A DNA stretch of 64,000 bases from Diplonema papillatum. Lineage: Eukaryota > Euglenozoa > Diplonemea > Diplonemida > Diplonemidae. The DNA lies in NCBI GenBank assembly GCA_030068145.1, contig JAPJBO010000118.1, forward strand, positions 124,001-188,000, read 5' to 3'. A model generated the notes under the pieces. It worked only from the letters and a program-made list of their open reading frames with translations, did no database searches and had not been told where the DNA came from. A program made the position numbers and the translations under genes. Position 1 is the stretch's first letter, and every line of letters begins with the position of its first letter. Below are positions 51,208 through 62,300 of the stretch, piece after piece.

Positions 51208-53043
51208 TTAAATTGCCTCCTTGGAGAGAGTCACTCGGAGCCGTTGTTCCTTCTCCATCCGCCAATTTAACATCCGTTTAATTCATGTCATACCTACCAA
51301 AGGATCATTCACGGTTAGCTCTCCTTAGCTGGCTTGCTGGTACCTTGGGAACGAGCTGACCGGCGAAGTTGGCTGCCCGGCGGCTGCCTCAGTTGGGGAG
51401 ATCGGTCCTCCTGGCTACCGCATCAGTCACAGCTCAACTGGCGAAGGCCTGAGTTGGCTTCAATCTAACACAACTGGCTGCGGCGGGCCGGCTCACGATG
51501 CCTGGCTGCTCGCATTCGCCTCGCGGGACTCTGGGATTATCCCTCCGCCGGTCAAGCTCAGCAAGCCAGGGAGACTAACCTTGATCCACTGCGGGGAAGT
51601 GGGGAGAGAAGAACGGGTGGGGCGCGGGGAGCTTCATATGAATCCCGAGGAGGACCGACCTACGAGGGTGCGGCGTAGCAATGAGCTAGTCGCACCGGGT
51701 TGTAAAACCGGACCGTCTCTACGCACTACGGATCGCGCGTGTGCTTCTCCCCGTACAACCTCACCACGTCCTCCGACGCCCAGTCCCCCAGCTCGCAAAC
51801 CTGCATCACCCCTCCCCGCCTTCAGCAGTGTGCAGCAACCACCGACCCTGGCGCTGCGTCGTGTGTGTGTACGCGGGTCTCCTTCCTGGACTCCCCCGCC
51901 GACATCCCGTTAATAACGGCGAAGAGTCCCCGCTGTGTCCTTGTATCGCAGAGTGCCTCCCTGAATGAGCGGTACCCGCAGTTGGGGCACAGGAGCTGAC
52001 TTGACCCGGCCAAGCGCTTCAGGAGGGTGAACACCTCGACGGGCAGAAGCGGATGGAGGACGGTGCTGGGCCGGAAAGCGTGAGCGAAGGCACCAAATTG
52101 ATGGCCTTGAACGTCAAGTACCGCATGCGTTCCTCTTGCCCTTCGCCATGCGCCACTCGACCCTGAGCCGTCCTCCATTTAGAGTGCCGTCCTCTGCGCG
52201 GATCGCCCAGAATCCGGGCAGCGCCGTAGTCGCCCGTAGTCCGGATGGCATCAAAAGTCGTCCTGAACTCCTTCACGCCCAGCGGCTCCGCCTGCTGTGG
52301 GTCCGGCGACTCCTTCCCGAGGACGGCCATCATTCTACCCACGATATTCAGCGGGTCATCGAGAACACAACCCCGCGGCTTTGTTCTCTGCAATGTGAGC
52401 TGCCCCGTCGTCGCCCATCAGCAGCAGGTGACCGCCGAACTCCTCCAACCTCTCCACCGTGGTTGGGAGAGGCTCAGCCCATGCTACTACCACCACGACA
52501 CGTACCCGGCCGTGTTCGAGTCGTATGTGGCCTTCGAGCCCACCGTCGTGTAACGGGCCCGCATGGCCCTGCGGGCCACCTCGGCTGAGTTCCGACTGAG
52601 GGACCTCTTAAGCGCTGCCCTCTGCAGAGTCCGTCTCCTTGCTCGCTGACCGGGCGGAGACCGGGGCGGTGTGTCCTTGGCACCGTCCCTGCTCGGGGCG
52701 GGACCCCGTTCGCGGGGCCCCGCTCCTAGCTCTGCCGCCACGCTGCGAAAACGCTTGTAGTCTTCCTCGGCCGGCCGCGGCTTCCTGATGAGAGAGATTC
52801 AGGAAGCACCCTGCACGGCATTACACGGAAGGAGGTCAGGGGCACGACCTCGGGCAACCCCGCGAGTGAGCGAACCAGAGCTTTCCACTCGACCCCCCTC
52901 TCATGCCGTCTAACCGTGCAACGTCTCATGTCATTATTTTCTTCGGGTGGGCGGGCGGGAGAAACAAATGACTGATCCGGTTTGGTGGAGATCCGCGCTC
53001 CTGCCGGGGCTTTGCTCGGGATTAGCTGAATTAAACACCTATT
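51208..53043 (-). mobile_element. DIRS-like retrotransposon, deleted copy 1
   Basis: It is bounded by a 336-bp block (51208-51543, starting AAATTGCCTCCTTGGAGAGA) and an 84-bp block (52960-53043, with GATCCGGTTTGGTGGAGATC). Both blocks recur around copy 2, which abuts this copy directly. The coding remnant is a tyrosine recombinase on the minus strand, so the 84-bp block marks the 5' side. RT and RNase H are missing in this copy. Confidence 0.6.
51726..52741 (-). pseudogene. Tyrosine recombinase remnant
   Basis: The first frame, to 52474, ends with SKATYDSNTAGYVSWW, like the SAM-like core-binding region of tyrosine recombinases. The middle (about 52320-52200) has AEPLGVKEFRTTFDAIRTTG. The last part, in a different frame, reads CELGDWASEDVVRLYGEK and stops at 51726; LGxWxS...Y is the C-terminal signature containing the nucleophilic tyrosine. 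The expected HxxR lies in a broken stretch near 51850. Several frameshifts make it inactive. Confidence 0.55.
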
Positions 53044-53639
53044 AAATTGCCTCCTTGGAGAGAGTCACTCGGAGCCGTTGTTCCTTCTCCATCCGCCAAT
53101 TTAACATCCGTTTAATTCATGTCATACCTACCAAAGGATCATTCACGGTTAGCTCTCCTTAGCTGGCTTGCTGGTACCTTGGGAACGAGCTGACCGGCGA
53201 AGTTGGCTGCCCGGCGGCTGCCTCAGTTGGGGAGATCGGTCCTCCTGGCTACCGCATCAGTCACAGCTCAACTGGCGAAGGCCTGAGTTGGCTTCAATCT
53301 AACACAACTGGCTGCGGCGGGCCGGCTCACGATGCCTGGCTGCTCGCATTCGCCTCGCGGGACTCTGGGATTATCCCAATGGCTCTATCCCAATGGACCG
53401 ACGCAAAAGAGAAGAGAAGCCAAAGATCAATGCGCAAGAACCAGCAGCCTACGGCACAAGCTGGAGGTGCCCGGGACCAAGAGGTCTGCCGTCGCCCCAT
53501 CGTTCGTGTGGAAGCCCGGCATCCGCCTAACCGGGCACCGCCGAGGAACGGACACGGCATAGGAGTGGACAGGGCGACTCGGAAGGTCCGCTACGTTCAT
53601 CTCGCCTTCGCCCTGACGATGCCTTTCTACAGCCCGTGA

Positions 53640-54773
53640 ACCGGGGCAAGCAGCATTCTAGCTAGACTGGCCCTGGACAAGGCTCGCCAGAACGACGTTG
53701 TCCCAACGAAACTTGCACGCCCGTCATCTCCGTATGCCACAGACCGGCCACCGACACGGACGCGAGCTTCAGTGCGTGAATCAGCGGCCCGGACGCCCGG
53801 ACAGGAAGCGCAGTAGTAGACGACACCACGCCGTCTGTAAGAACGACAGGGTTGCACCCAACCCCTTCGAGCAGGCATCCGTAAACAGCTTCCCATGTCC
53901 GGACTAAGCGAGTTGAGGGGAACCGACTTCTCAAAGACCCTAGACAACCCACCACTGGAGCGATACACGAGGCTCGCGACCCAGCTTGAATTTTCTGCGC
54001 TTCGGCGCGCCTGGATAAAAGCTGGAGAGGCACCCTACCACCTTGCCAAACAGGGAGGACGAGGCGACCCCCAACTTCCCTGCTAGCGACGCGGCCTCGC
54101 CCGGTGCCAGAGTCGTGAGGGAGAACGCCCTCCAGAACGAACACCAACGTACCCTTCCGCGCCCGGCGGTCAAGACAATCAAGTCCAGGTGCCGAAAGCT
54201 GGTGTCCCGTGGGGTCGTCCCGTCGCCGCCCAGAGCTCCTGCAGATGACATCGTCCTGCGCCTTCATCCGTCTGCAGCAAATCTTTCAGAGGCCATCATT
54301 GGCCAGCTGCCGCACCACCTCCACGAAGACGTCGACGATGCCCAGCTTGACCCTCGCCGCCATGTCGACCGCCATATTGACTGCACGAACGCATGGAGGC
54401 TCGTCCGCCATATCTCCTGGTCCGGCGTCAGCCGGGCGACCGGCGACCATAAAGCGCCGCAGAAAAACTCGCTCATAGGCAGCCCCACTTCGACCACGAA
54501 GCCTCTGTCCACCTCTTTCTGCACCGACGCCCAGATGGCCTCCTTGTTGGCGACCGGTTCGCCCCTGACGGCCCTCTTGGCCCTCGCGAGCACGTCGGGC
54601 TGGCCCCGAATCAGCTCCTCGACTGACACGTCCGGGTCCCGGCGTCGGGCAACCCTTTCAGAGATTCGCCAAGAGGTTGTCAGGCCTCGGCGATGCCCAG
54701 CTCCCAGGAATTTCGCCGGCCACATGGCAGGCATCCAGCGGTCCAGACGGACCTCAACCAGGCGAGCTTGCAC
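53640..54773 (-). pseudogene. Reverse transcriptase and RNase H remnant, DIRS-like
   Basis: The region upstream of the RT palm is read as IWASVQKEVDRGFVVEVGLP then SEFF in one frame; a second frame continues RPADAGPGDMADEPP and AVNMAVDMAARVKLGIVDVF, resembling the RPIDD...N motif of RT. Further on, LAPGEAASLAGKLGVASSSL and FGKV, then RVSLQWWV, match the connection between RT and RNase H in DIRS-type elements. The RNase H part shows DGVVYY and scattered acidic residues. At least three frameshifts are present, and the YxDD box cannot be found, so the palm is largely deleted. Confidence 0.5.
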
Positions 54774-57300
54774 TGTGTGCGTGGCACGGGTCTACACGTC
54801 AACGACCATGCGCTCGACAGGCGCCTGACGGATCTCGGCAAAGCAAGCACAGACCGCAGCAGCAGTGAGTCTACGCGTCAGTGCTCAGGCCAGACGGATT
54901 TCAGCCAGGCGAGCTTCGCCGTGCACGCGGCACGGCGGATCTCAGCCAAAAGCGCGCCTACACGTCAGCTGTCAGGCCAGACTGATCGCAGCCAGGAGAG
55001 CTTCGTGCCGTGCACGCGGCACGGCGGATCTCGGCCGAAGCGACATCCACAGAGGATTAGAGTCCCGTATTTCCTCGGCGAGCCATGTAACTCCTTGCTA
55101 GCACGAGTCGCTCAGTTTGGGAATGCTGAGCTAATCTGCACGTCAGTTACCAGGCCAGATGGACTCATCCAGGCGAGCTTCACGCCATGCACGCGGCATG
55201 GCGGATCTTCAACCGCAGCGAGCCTACACGTCAACGACCATGCGCTCGACAGGCGCCCGACGGACCCCCGGTACGGCGAGCATGCACGCTGCGCGCGTGG
55301 CACGGCAGACCGCAGCAGAAGCGAGCCTACACGTCAGCCGTCAGGCCAACTCATCTCAGCCAGGAGAGCTTCATGCCGTGCACGCGACACGGCGGATCTC
55401 AGCCAAGGAGCCTGCACGTCAGTGACCAGACCAGATGGATCTCAACCAGGCAAACTTCACGCCGTGCACGAGGCACAGCGAGCCTACACGTCAACGACCA
55501 TGCGCTCGACAGGCACATGACGGATCCCAGCCAAGCGAGCATGCACGCTGTTGACCGCAGCAGAAGCGAGCCTACACGTCAGTGCTCAGGCCAGGCAGAT
55601 TTCAGCAAGGCGAGCTTCGCCGTGCACGCGGCACGGCGGATCTCAGCAGAAACGTGTCTAGACGTCAGGGATCAGGCTAGACGGATCTTAACCAGGCGCT
55701 TCACGCCGTGCACGGGCATCGCGGATCTCAGCCAAAGCGAGCCTGCACGTCAGTGACCAGGCCAGATGGATCTCAACCAGGCGAGTTTCACGCCGTGCAC
55801 AGGGCACGGCGGATCTTAGCCGCGAGTCTACACGTCAGTGACCAGGCCAGATGGATCTCAACCAGGCGAGTTTCACGCCGTGCACGGGGCACGGCGGATC
55901 TTAGCCGCAGCGACCCTACACGTCAACGACCATGCGCTCGACAGGCGCCTGACGGATCCCAGCAAAGCGAGCATGCACGCTGTGCGCGTGGCACGGCAGA
56001 CCGCGGCAGAAGCGAGCATACACGCCAGTGCTCAGGCCAGACAGATTTCAGCAAGGCGAGCTTCGCCGCGCACGCGGCACGGTGGCTCTCAGCAGAAGCG
56101 TGTCTAGACGTCGGTGATCAGGCTAGACGGATCTCAGCCAGGCGCTTCACGCCGTCTACGGGCATCGCGGATCTCAACCACAGGTAGCCTACACGTCGGT
56201 GATCAGGGTAGACGAGGCGAGCTTCACGCCGTGCACGCGGCACGGCGGATCTCAACCACAGGGAGCCTGCACGTCAGTGACCAGGAACGGATCTCAACCA
56301 GGCGAGCTTCACGCCGTGCACGCTGCACGGCGGATCTCAACCAAAGCGAGCCTACACGTCGGTGATCAGGGTAGACGGATCTCAACCAGGCGAGCTTCAC
56401 GCCGTGCACGCGGCACGGCGGATCTCAACCACAGGGAGCCTGCACGTCAGTGACCAGGAACGGATCTCAACCAGGCGAGCTTCACGCCGTGCACGCTGCA
56501 CGGCGGATCTCAACCAAAGCGAGCCTACACGTCGGTGATCAGGGTAGACGGATCTCAACCAGGCGAGCTTCACGCCGTGCACGCGGCACGGCGGATCTCA
56601 ACCACAGGGAGCCTGCACGTCAGTGACCAGGAACGGATCTCAACCAGGCGAGCTTCACGCCGTGCACGCTGCACGGCGGATCTCAACCAAAGCGAGCCTA
56701 CACGTCGGTGATCAGGGTAGACGGATCTCAACCAGGCGAGCTTCACGCCGTGCACGCGGCACGGCGGATCTCAACCACAGGGAGCCTGCACGTCAGTGAC
56801 CAGGAACGGATCTCAACCAGGCGAGCTTCACGCCGTGCACGCTGCACGGCGGATCTCAACCAAAGCGAGCCTACACGTCGGTGATCAGGGTAGACGGATC
56901 TCAACCAGGCGAGCTTCACGCCGTGCACGCGGCACGGCGGATCTCAACCACAGGGAGCCTGCACGTCAGTGACCAGGAACGGATCTCAACCAGGCGAGCT
57001 TCACGCCGTGCACGCTGCACGGCGGATCTCAACCAAAGCGAGCCTACACGTCGGTGATCAGGGTAGACGGATCTCAACCAGGCGAGCTTCACGCCGTGCA
57101 CGCGGCACGGCGGATCTCAACCACAGGGAGCCTACACGTCAGTGACCAGGAACGGATCTCAACCAGGCGAGCTTCACGCCGTGCACGCTGCACGGCGGAT
57201 CTCAACCAAAGCGAGCCTACACGTCGGTGATCAGGGTAGACGGATCTCAACCAGGCGAGCTTCACGCCATGCACGCGGCACGGCGGATCTCAACCGAAGC
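54740..57300. repeat. 173-bp tandem array with degenerate outer units
   Basis: From about 56200 to 57290 a 173-bp unit is repeated more than six times with almost no change. Each unit contains two related halves built on GGCGAGCTTCACGCCGTGCA, CGGCGGATCTCAACCA and GCCTACACGTCGGTGATCAG. From 54740 to 56200 the same half-units are present but diverged and mixed with CAACGACCATGCGCTCGACA. The homogeneous core sits on the side of the 84-bp block. Confidence 0.9.
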
Positions 57301-57624
57301 GAGCCTGGCCGTCTTCGGCCTGGCGCTCGTCAGGCGCCAGACAGATCTCCGCATGGCACTTCGAGTACTAGGCGGGATGGATCCAGCCGATCGACCGTCT
57401 CTCGGCGCGCGACGGCCCCCCTCAGTGGACCGCGGCTCGTACCTCAGGCATCAGCCTGGCATGCCCCCACGCATGCTCTGCTACTCGGTATTCAGTCCCG
57501 GCGAGCAGTGGCAGGGCGCTCTCCAGCCAAACAGTAGACCAGAAACAAATGACTGATCCGGTTTGGTGGAGATCCGCGCTCCTGCCGGGGCTTTGCTCGG
57601 GATTAGCTGAATTAAACACCTATT

Positions 57625-58004
57625 TTAGTTTTTTTGAAAAACCGAAACCGGAAAAATCCGGTTTCGAAAACCGGGAAACCGGGTTTCTAAAGTTTTGTTT
57701 GTGCGCACTTCCTTCAAACCTGTTTTGTTCATCTAACGGGAGTGAGGATAGTACTCTGCCATCGATCTGTTTTTGTTCTTGACAAATTGCATTTGTTAGA
57801 CACAAAAAGACGACTTCGAGTGCAGGGACTGCTATCTTTTCTGGCGCACCCGATCGCGACTGCCCGGTACTAATACGGCAACCGTACGTCGTTGAACAGA
57901 AGAATTCTGGTCAAGACCGATGCTGTACATGCGGGGTATGCGATCTACCTCCTCCAGAACCCGTAATCTAAGCCCGAATGGGGGGTCAAATTCATCCGGG
58001 AAGC
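57625..58004. other. No gene recognised
   Basis: 57640-57690 has a short fold-back of the CCGGTTTCGAAAACCGG type. No coding signal. Confidence 0.5.
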
Positions 58005-58255
58005 CTTCTTATACATAAGCGCCAGCTTGAAGGAAACGCTCGACGATGCTGCAAGTGCTGTAACTACCGAACCATGTGTTGAACGGACGTGAGGTCATGC
58101 GGGTCTACCCCTACACGACAAATCACACAAACACAACAGGTCAAAGTCCTGAGTGAGAAAGCAACACACGGTGGTGTAAGCGAAGAACAAATCAGATTGT
58201 GTTTGTATCGTATTTGCCCTCTACCTCTATCTTTCCTCCCTTCCATTCAGTCGAA
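58005..58255 (-). repeat. GTAGGGGTAGACCCGCATGA family, inverted copy
   Basis: Reverse complement of 24655-24857 and 33600-33815. It shows that host-type repeats continue to within 1.2 kb of the bacterial-type gene. Confidence 0.8.
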
Positions 58256-58454
58256 GCAGCAACGTCGAGTATTTCTCAGCTTGGAACCCCGTTCTTCTCG
58301 GTTTAGAACCTGGTTGCTCCAGAAATCACCCACCCGCACGACATCGTACTATCCCAGAACCTTTCTGTTAAGACCCCGTTGTACGTGCCCCTTGGCAGTG
58401 GCACGTACAACACCTGTTCCACTCTTCTGCGCATGTATATATCTGTAAGTTTTT

Positions 58455-58690
58455 CTTGGTTTTCTTTTTTTCTTGAAAGTATGCCAATACTGCAGGGAAT
58501 AGTTGACTAGACCTCTTGAGTTTGTGCTGACCACGAATAGGGGAGTCGGGAGAACCTACAAAGCCAAAAGCAGGACCGACCCCCCCGTTCGTGAGAAAAA
58601 GCGAAGAATAAAAGCACCTTCTTTTTTCCATCTATCTTTGTCAAGAGCTGCAACTCAACTATTCCCCCACTTTTTTTCCTACTTTTTTTT
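58455..58690 (-). repeat. CTCCCGACTCCC family, inverted copy
   Basis: Reverse complement of 22268-22478 and 34070-34385, including GAATAGTTGACTAG at one edge and CAAGAGCTGCAACTCAACTA at the other. It is the last host repeat I can recognise before the GH115 gene, apart from TTTAGGGTCTCC at 58871, which also occurs at 49320. Confidence 0.75.
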
Positions 58691-59380
58691 GTTGAAAAAG
58701 CACCTACATCGTTGTAAGCCCCCGTCGCAATAAGCACCAGGCGGCCCCTCCGAGCGGGAGTGATTAGTTTCATCCCGGTAGGGGTTCTCTCATCCAGAAG
58801 TTGCATGTGATGACAGTACGGAATTTTCCCTTTTTTTTTTAGCGTTTATTGTGGTTTAGAGGTTCGGTGTTTTAGGGTCTCCGGTTGACCATTGAGGCTG
58901 TGAGGCGGGTAGAATGAGGGTAGTAGGTATGTTTATCCACTTTAACTACGGCTAGCCATGTTTGTAAGTGTTGCGACCGACTTGTTGTTTGTTTACCTCA
59001 ACAAATGTTTCGGATATTCGCCTCCCTCACCCACCCTCATTTACATGATCGTAGGTGTGGTTTGAATGCGTTACCATCTCTCCCGTATCTTCTGGGAACT
59101 CAGTACGGCAGTTCCAGCGGTCTCTGGCGCAAGTTGTGCGTATACTCGGCCACCTTGCACCCTTAGTTAGTTACTACACACTCTTAGCGCTCGAATCACC
59201 GCGGAATCTCGTCGACAAACTGAGTTCGTTGACATGTTCATATCATCCACCTGCTCCGAAATCGTGCGAAGTACGTTTCGAGGGCAACTTTCGCCGCATG
59301 GATTGAGATTATATGGGAAAGTGGCGTACCCATCAGAAGCGAGTTTACGCAGACATTTAACGAATACACACGTTTACCGT
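58691..59380. other. Junction region; no gene recognised
   Basis: The change from host repeats to bacterial-type coding sequence happens somewhere between about 58890 and 59450. No target-site duplication, insertion sequence or run of ambiguous bases marks it. Small frames here have no motif. Confidence 0.45.
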
Positions 59381-62300
59381 TTACCAGAAGAGACACTGCG
59401 CAAGAGCCAGAACGGCGAGTACACGGAAACAATCCAAATCGGCAATACTACCAGCGCTCATCGTTGGAGCGCTGAGGTCGACGGTATCGAGCAGGATCGA
59501 GTAGCCGGTCGAGGACGGGCTCTTGCCCGTCACCATGAAGCGGAGGAACTTCGGACCATCAGAAGAGAAGCTCACGGTTACCACCTCGAGGTTCGTGTAC
59601 AGAGCAGAAGCGCTGTAGAGGTCATGCTCGTCGCCGATATTCCTGTAGGGTCCGGTGGGGGCTTCAGCGACAGCCATTTGCATGATGCCGAGATTGGTCG
59701 ATTTCTTCACGCGAACGGTGAGCTGATAGGGCCCCGTCTTGACGTTGGGAAGCATCAGCACCGCATACTGAGAGACGTCGGTGGCCTGAATGTCCAGTCC
59801 GCTTCCCCCGCTGGCCGGTAGGTCGGCGTAGGTCACAACCGCAGTATTCGCATCGTGCACTGCCAGACCCTCGATCTCGTTCACGTAGGGCCCGGAGGGT
59901 GTAACCACGGTCACGGTCGTCAGGGAGATGGTATCGAACAGGATCCAGTAGCCGCTCGCAGATGGATTCTTGCCCGTCGTCATGAAGCGGAGGTACTTCG
60001 GACCACTAGAAAAGAACTTCACGGGAATCGCCTCGAGGTTGCTGTATCCACCAGTAGTGCTGTAGAGGTCTTGCTCGTCGCCGATATCCATAAAGCGACC
60101 GGTGGCGGTTTCAGCGACGGCCAGCTGCATGATGCCGCGACTGGTCCATTTCTTTACGCTGATGATGATCTCGTAGTCCCCCGCCTCGACGTTGGGAAGG
60201 ATAAGCGTTCCAAACTGGGAGGCTTTCGTGGCCTGAATGTGCACTCCGGCCCCACCGCTGGCCGGCACGTCGGTGTAGGTCACAACCGGAGTGTCGATCG
60301 ACGTATTGTGCACGGTGAGATCCTCGACCTCGTACATGTAGGTGCCCGAGAAGAGCTGGACGGTGAGTTTGTCCAGAACCACGCTGGCATCGACCATCCA
60401 TACTTTGATCGTCTGCAATCCCGAAGCCGTGATTTTGTGATCGGAAACACCGACCGAAGCAGCGCGCAGGGTGTTCACGTTCCAGGCCGTTGTGTACTCT
60501 TCCGCATTCACGTCGACGACGATTGGGTTGTCTCCGTTGAGGGAAATGACATAGCGGACCCCCACGTGGTCTGACGTGGTCCGGTGGGTCGGAAGACACT
60601 GGGTGAGGATCTGCACCGGTCCGGTGCTGAATGCGTAGAAGTTGTAGGTCAACGAGGGGGCATCAGTCGGGAGACTGGTGGGATCCAGGCTGGATGCTGT
60701 GACCGGCTCTATCGCCATCCCGTCTTGCGAAGCGGTTGCCTTGTCGACCCTGCGCCAGCCAGTCCCGTCGCCGCCATCAACTCGAGCAGCAAAATCTTCT
60801 GCCTCGATGACCACCGCATAGTTGTCTTCTACCGCATCCGGAAGATTCGCGAGATCCAGATTTTCCGGATTGTAGACAACCAGGCTCACGGTGTGCTCGG
60901 CGCCGGCACCCGCTACGGTGACACTGCCCAGCACCGCGTTGCCGCGCGGCGCCGTATCCCAGTTGATGCTGACCATGATTCTGGCATCGGCAGTACCGCT
61001 GGTCTCGCTGAGCACAACCCACGGCGCGTCGGCCTCGGCGGTCCAGCTCATCGCGTCCGAACCCTGGTTGAAGACGTCGATGAAACGGCTTGAATTGGCA
61101 GCACGGTTGAAGATCGAGAGTTCGCTGCGAACGTCGCTCTTCAGCACGGCTGCGGAGCCTTCGATCGCGACTCCGAGCGCCGCAGCAGCGGGCGGAGTGT
61201 AACTTCCGACTTCCGGCACGAGGAACGGGTTTTGCGTTTCGCGGGACCAGCCATCAGTCTCCGGCGCGGGATTGAGCATCATATTCCACTTTCCGCCCGT
61301 GTTGACCTCGTTGTAGAACTGGACGTCTGCCATCACCGCTTCACGGGCGGCGTGCGCCTCGGCAGCCAGCGTCGCGGTGGCGGCTCTCTTCTGCTCTGCC
61401 CACAGGCGGCTCCGCTCTGCGAGCAGCGTTCGTTGATTCGCGTGGTACGAGGCGCGGACAGGGTACAGCACCATTTCGTAGAAGGAGGGCTTCTGTTCAG
61501 CAGACAGCTCGCCGTAGATCGAGTCCGCGAGTGTGACCAGCGAGGCGAACTTATCAAGGCGCTTCTGGGCCTCGTCCCCGTCAGACACCAGGCTGAACCC
61601 GCTTGTTTCCTCACTGGCAATGTGTTCGGGTCGTTTGGCGATGTTCAGGCTGAAATACTCGCCGAGCACTTCAGCGATCGACTCCGCGTGCGAATTGAAC
61701 GTCCGGGTAGCCCATTGAGTGAAGTAGTCGTCCTGGTTGAAGCTGCGGAAGGCTTCCGGGTTGCGGGCCATCCGGAGGAAGAAGTCCATCCCGATTTCCA
61801 TGGGCTTCAAGTCTCCTACGTTAACGATCCATATGTTGCGGGCCTCGAAGTCCCAGGCTTTCAGCATTTCGTAACGGGTCATGCCGGGCGGCGTCGAGCA
61901 GAACCAGAGGTAACTGGCGGGTGTGCCCCAATACGACAGATGGTAGTAAACACCCGCGCCGCCGCTACGCGCCCTCTCACTCGCGCTGGAAAGCTGCCGG
62001 ATGTAGCCGTGGTTGTCATCGGGCCACAGGATCGTGACGTCGTCGGGAAGCTGAAGGCCGGCCTGGTACTGGACAAGGGTCTCTTTGTACGGAATGAAAA
62101 TCTGCGGCATCTGCGAGGCATCGGTGTTCACATGGGTGCTGAGCATCTCCCGCTGGTCGGGAATGATCGTGTTCTGGAGCATCTGGGCCTTCTGTGCATC
62201 CGTGGTCCCAGAGGGGGCGCTCATGCCGGCATCCGTTCTACCACGCATGCCGATGGTGTAGATGTTTTCGAAGTGCGCCGTCTCTTCCACCCGCTCATCC

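Larger units (their letters stand above)
53042..57624 (-). mobile_element. DIRS-like retrotransposon, deleted copy 2 with expanded array
   Basis: It is bounded by the same 336-bp (53042-53377) and 84-bp (57541-57624) blocks as copy 1. Between them, in minus-strand order, are a long tandem array, reverse transcriptase and RNase H remnants. The recombinase is absent here, so the two copies carry complementary parts of one element (RT, RNase H, tyrosine recombinase), the gene set of DIRS elements. Confidence 0.6.

Noticed and set aside
51207..51543. Ribosomal spacer or LSU rRNA
   Set aside because: The block looked RNA-like at first but matches no conserved rRNA landmark and behaves as one end of the duplicated DIRS-like element.
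58871..58882. Telomere-type TTTAGGG
   Set aside because: A single occurrence within a phrase also found at 49320; no tandem telomeric array.
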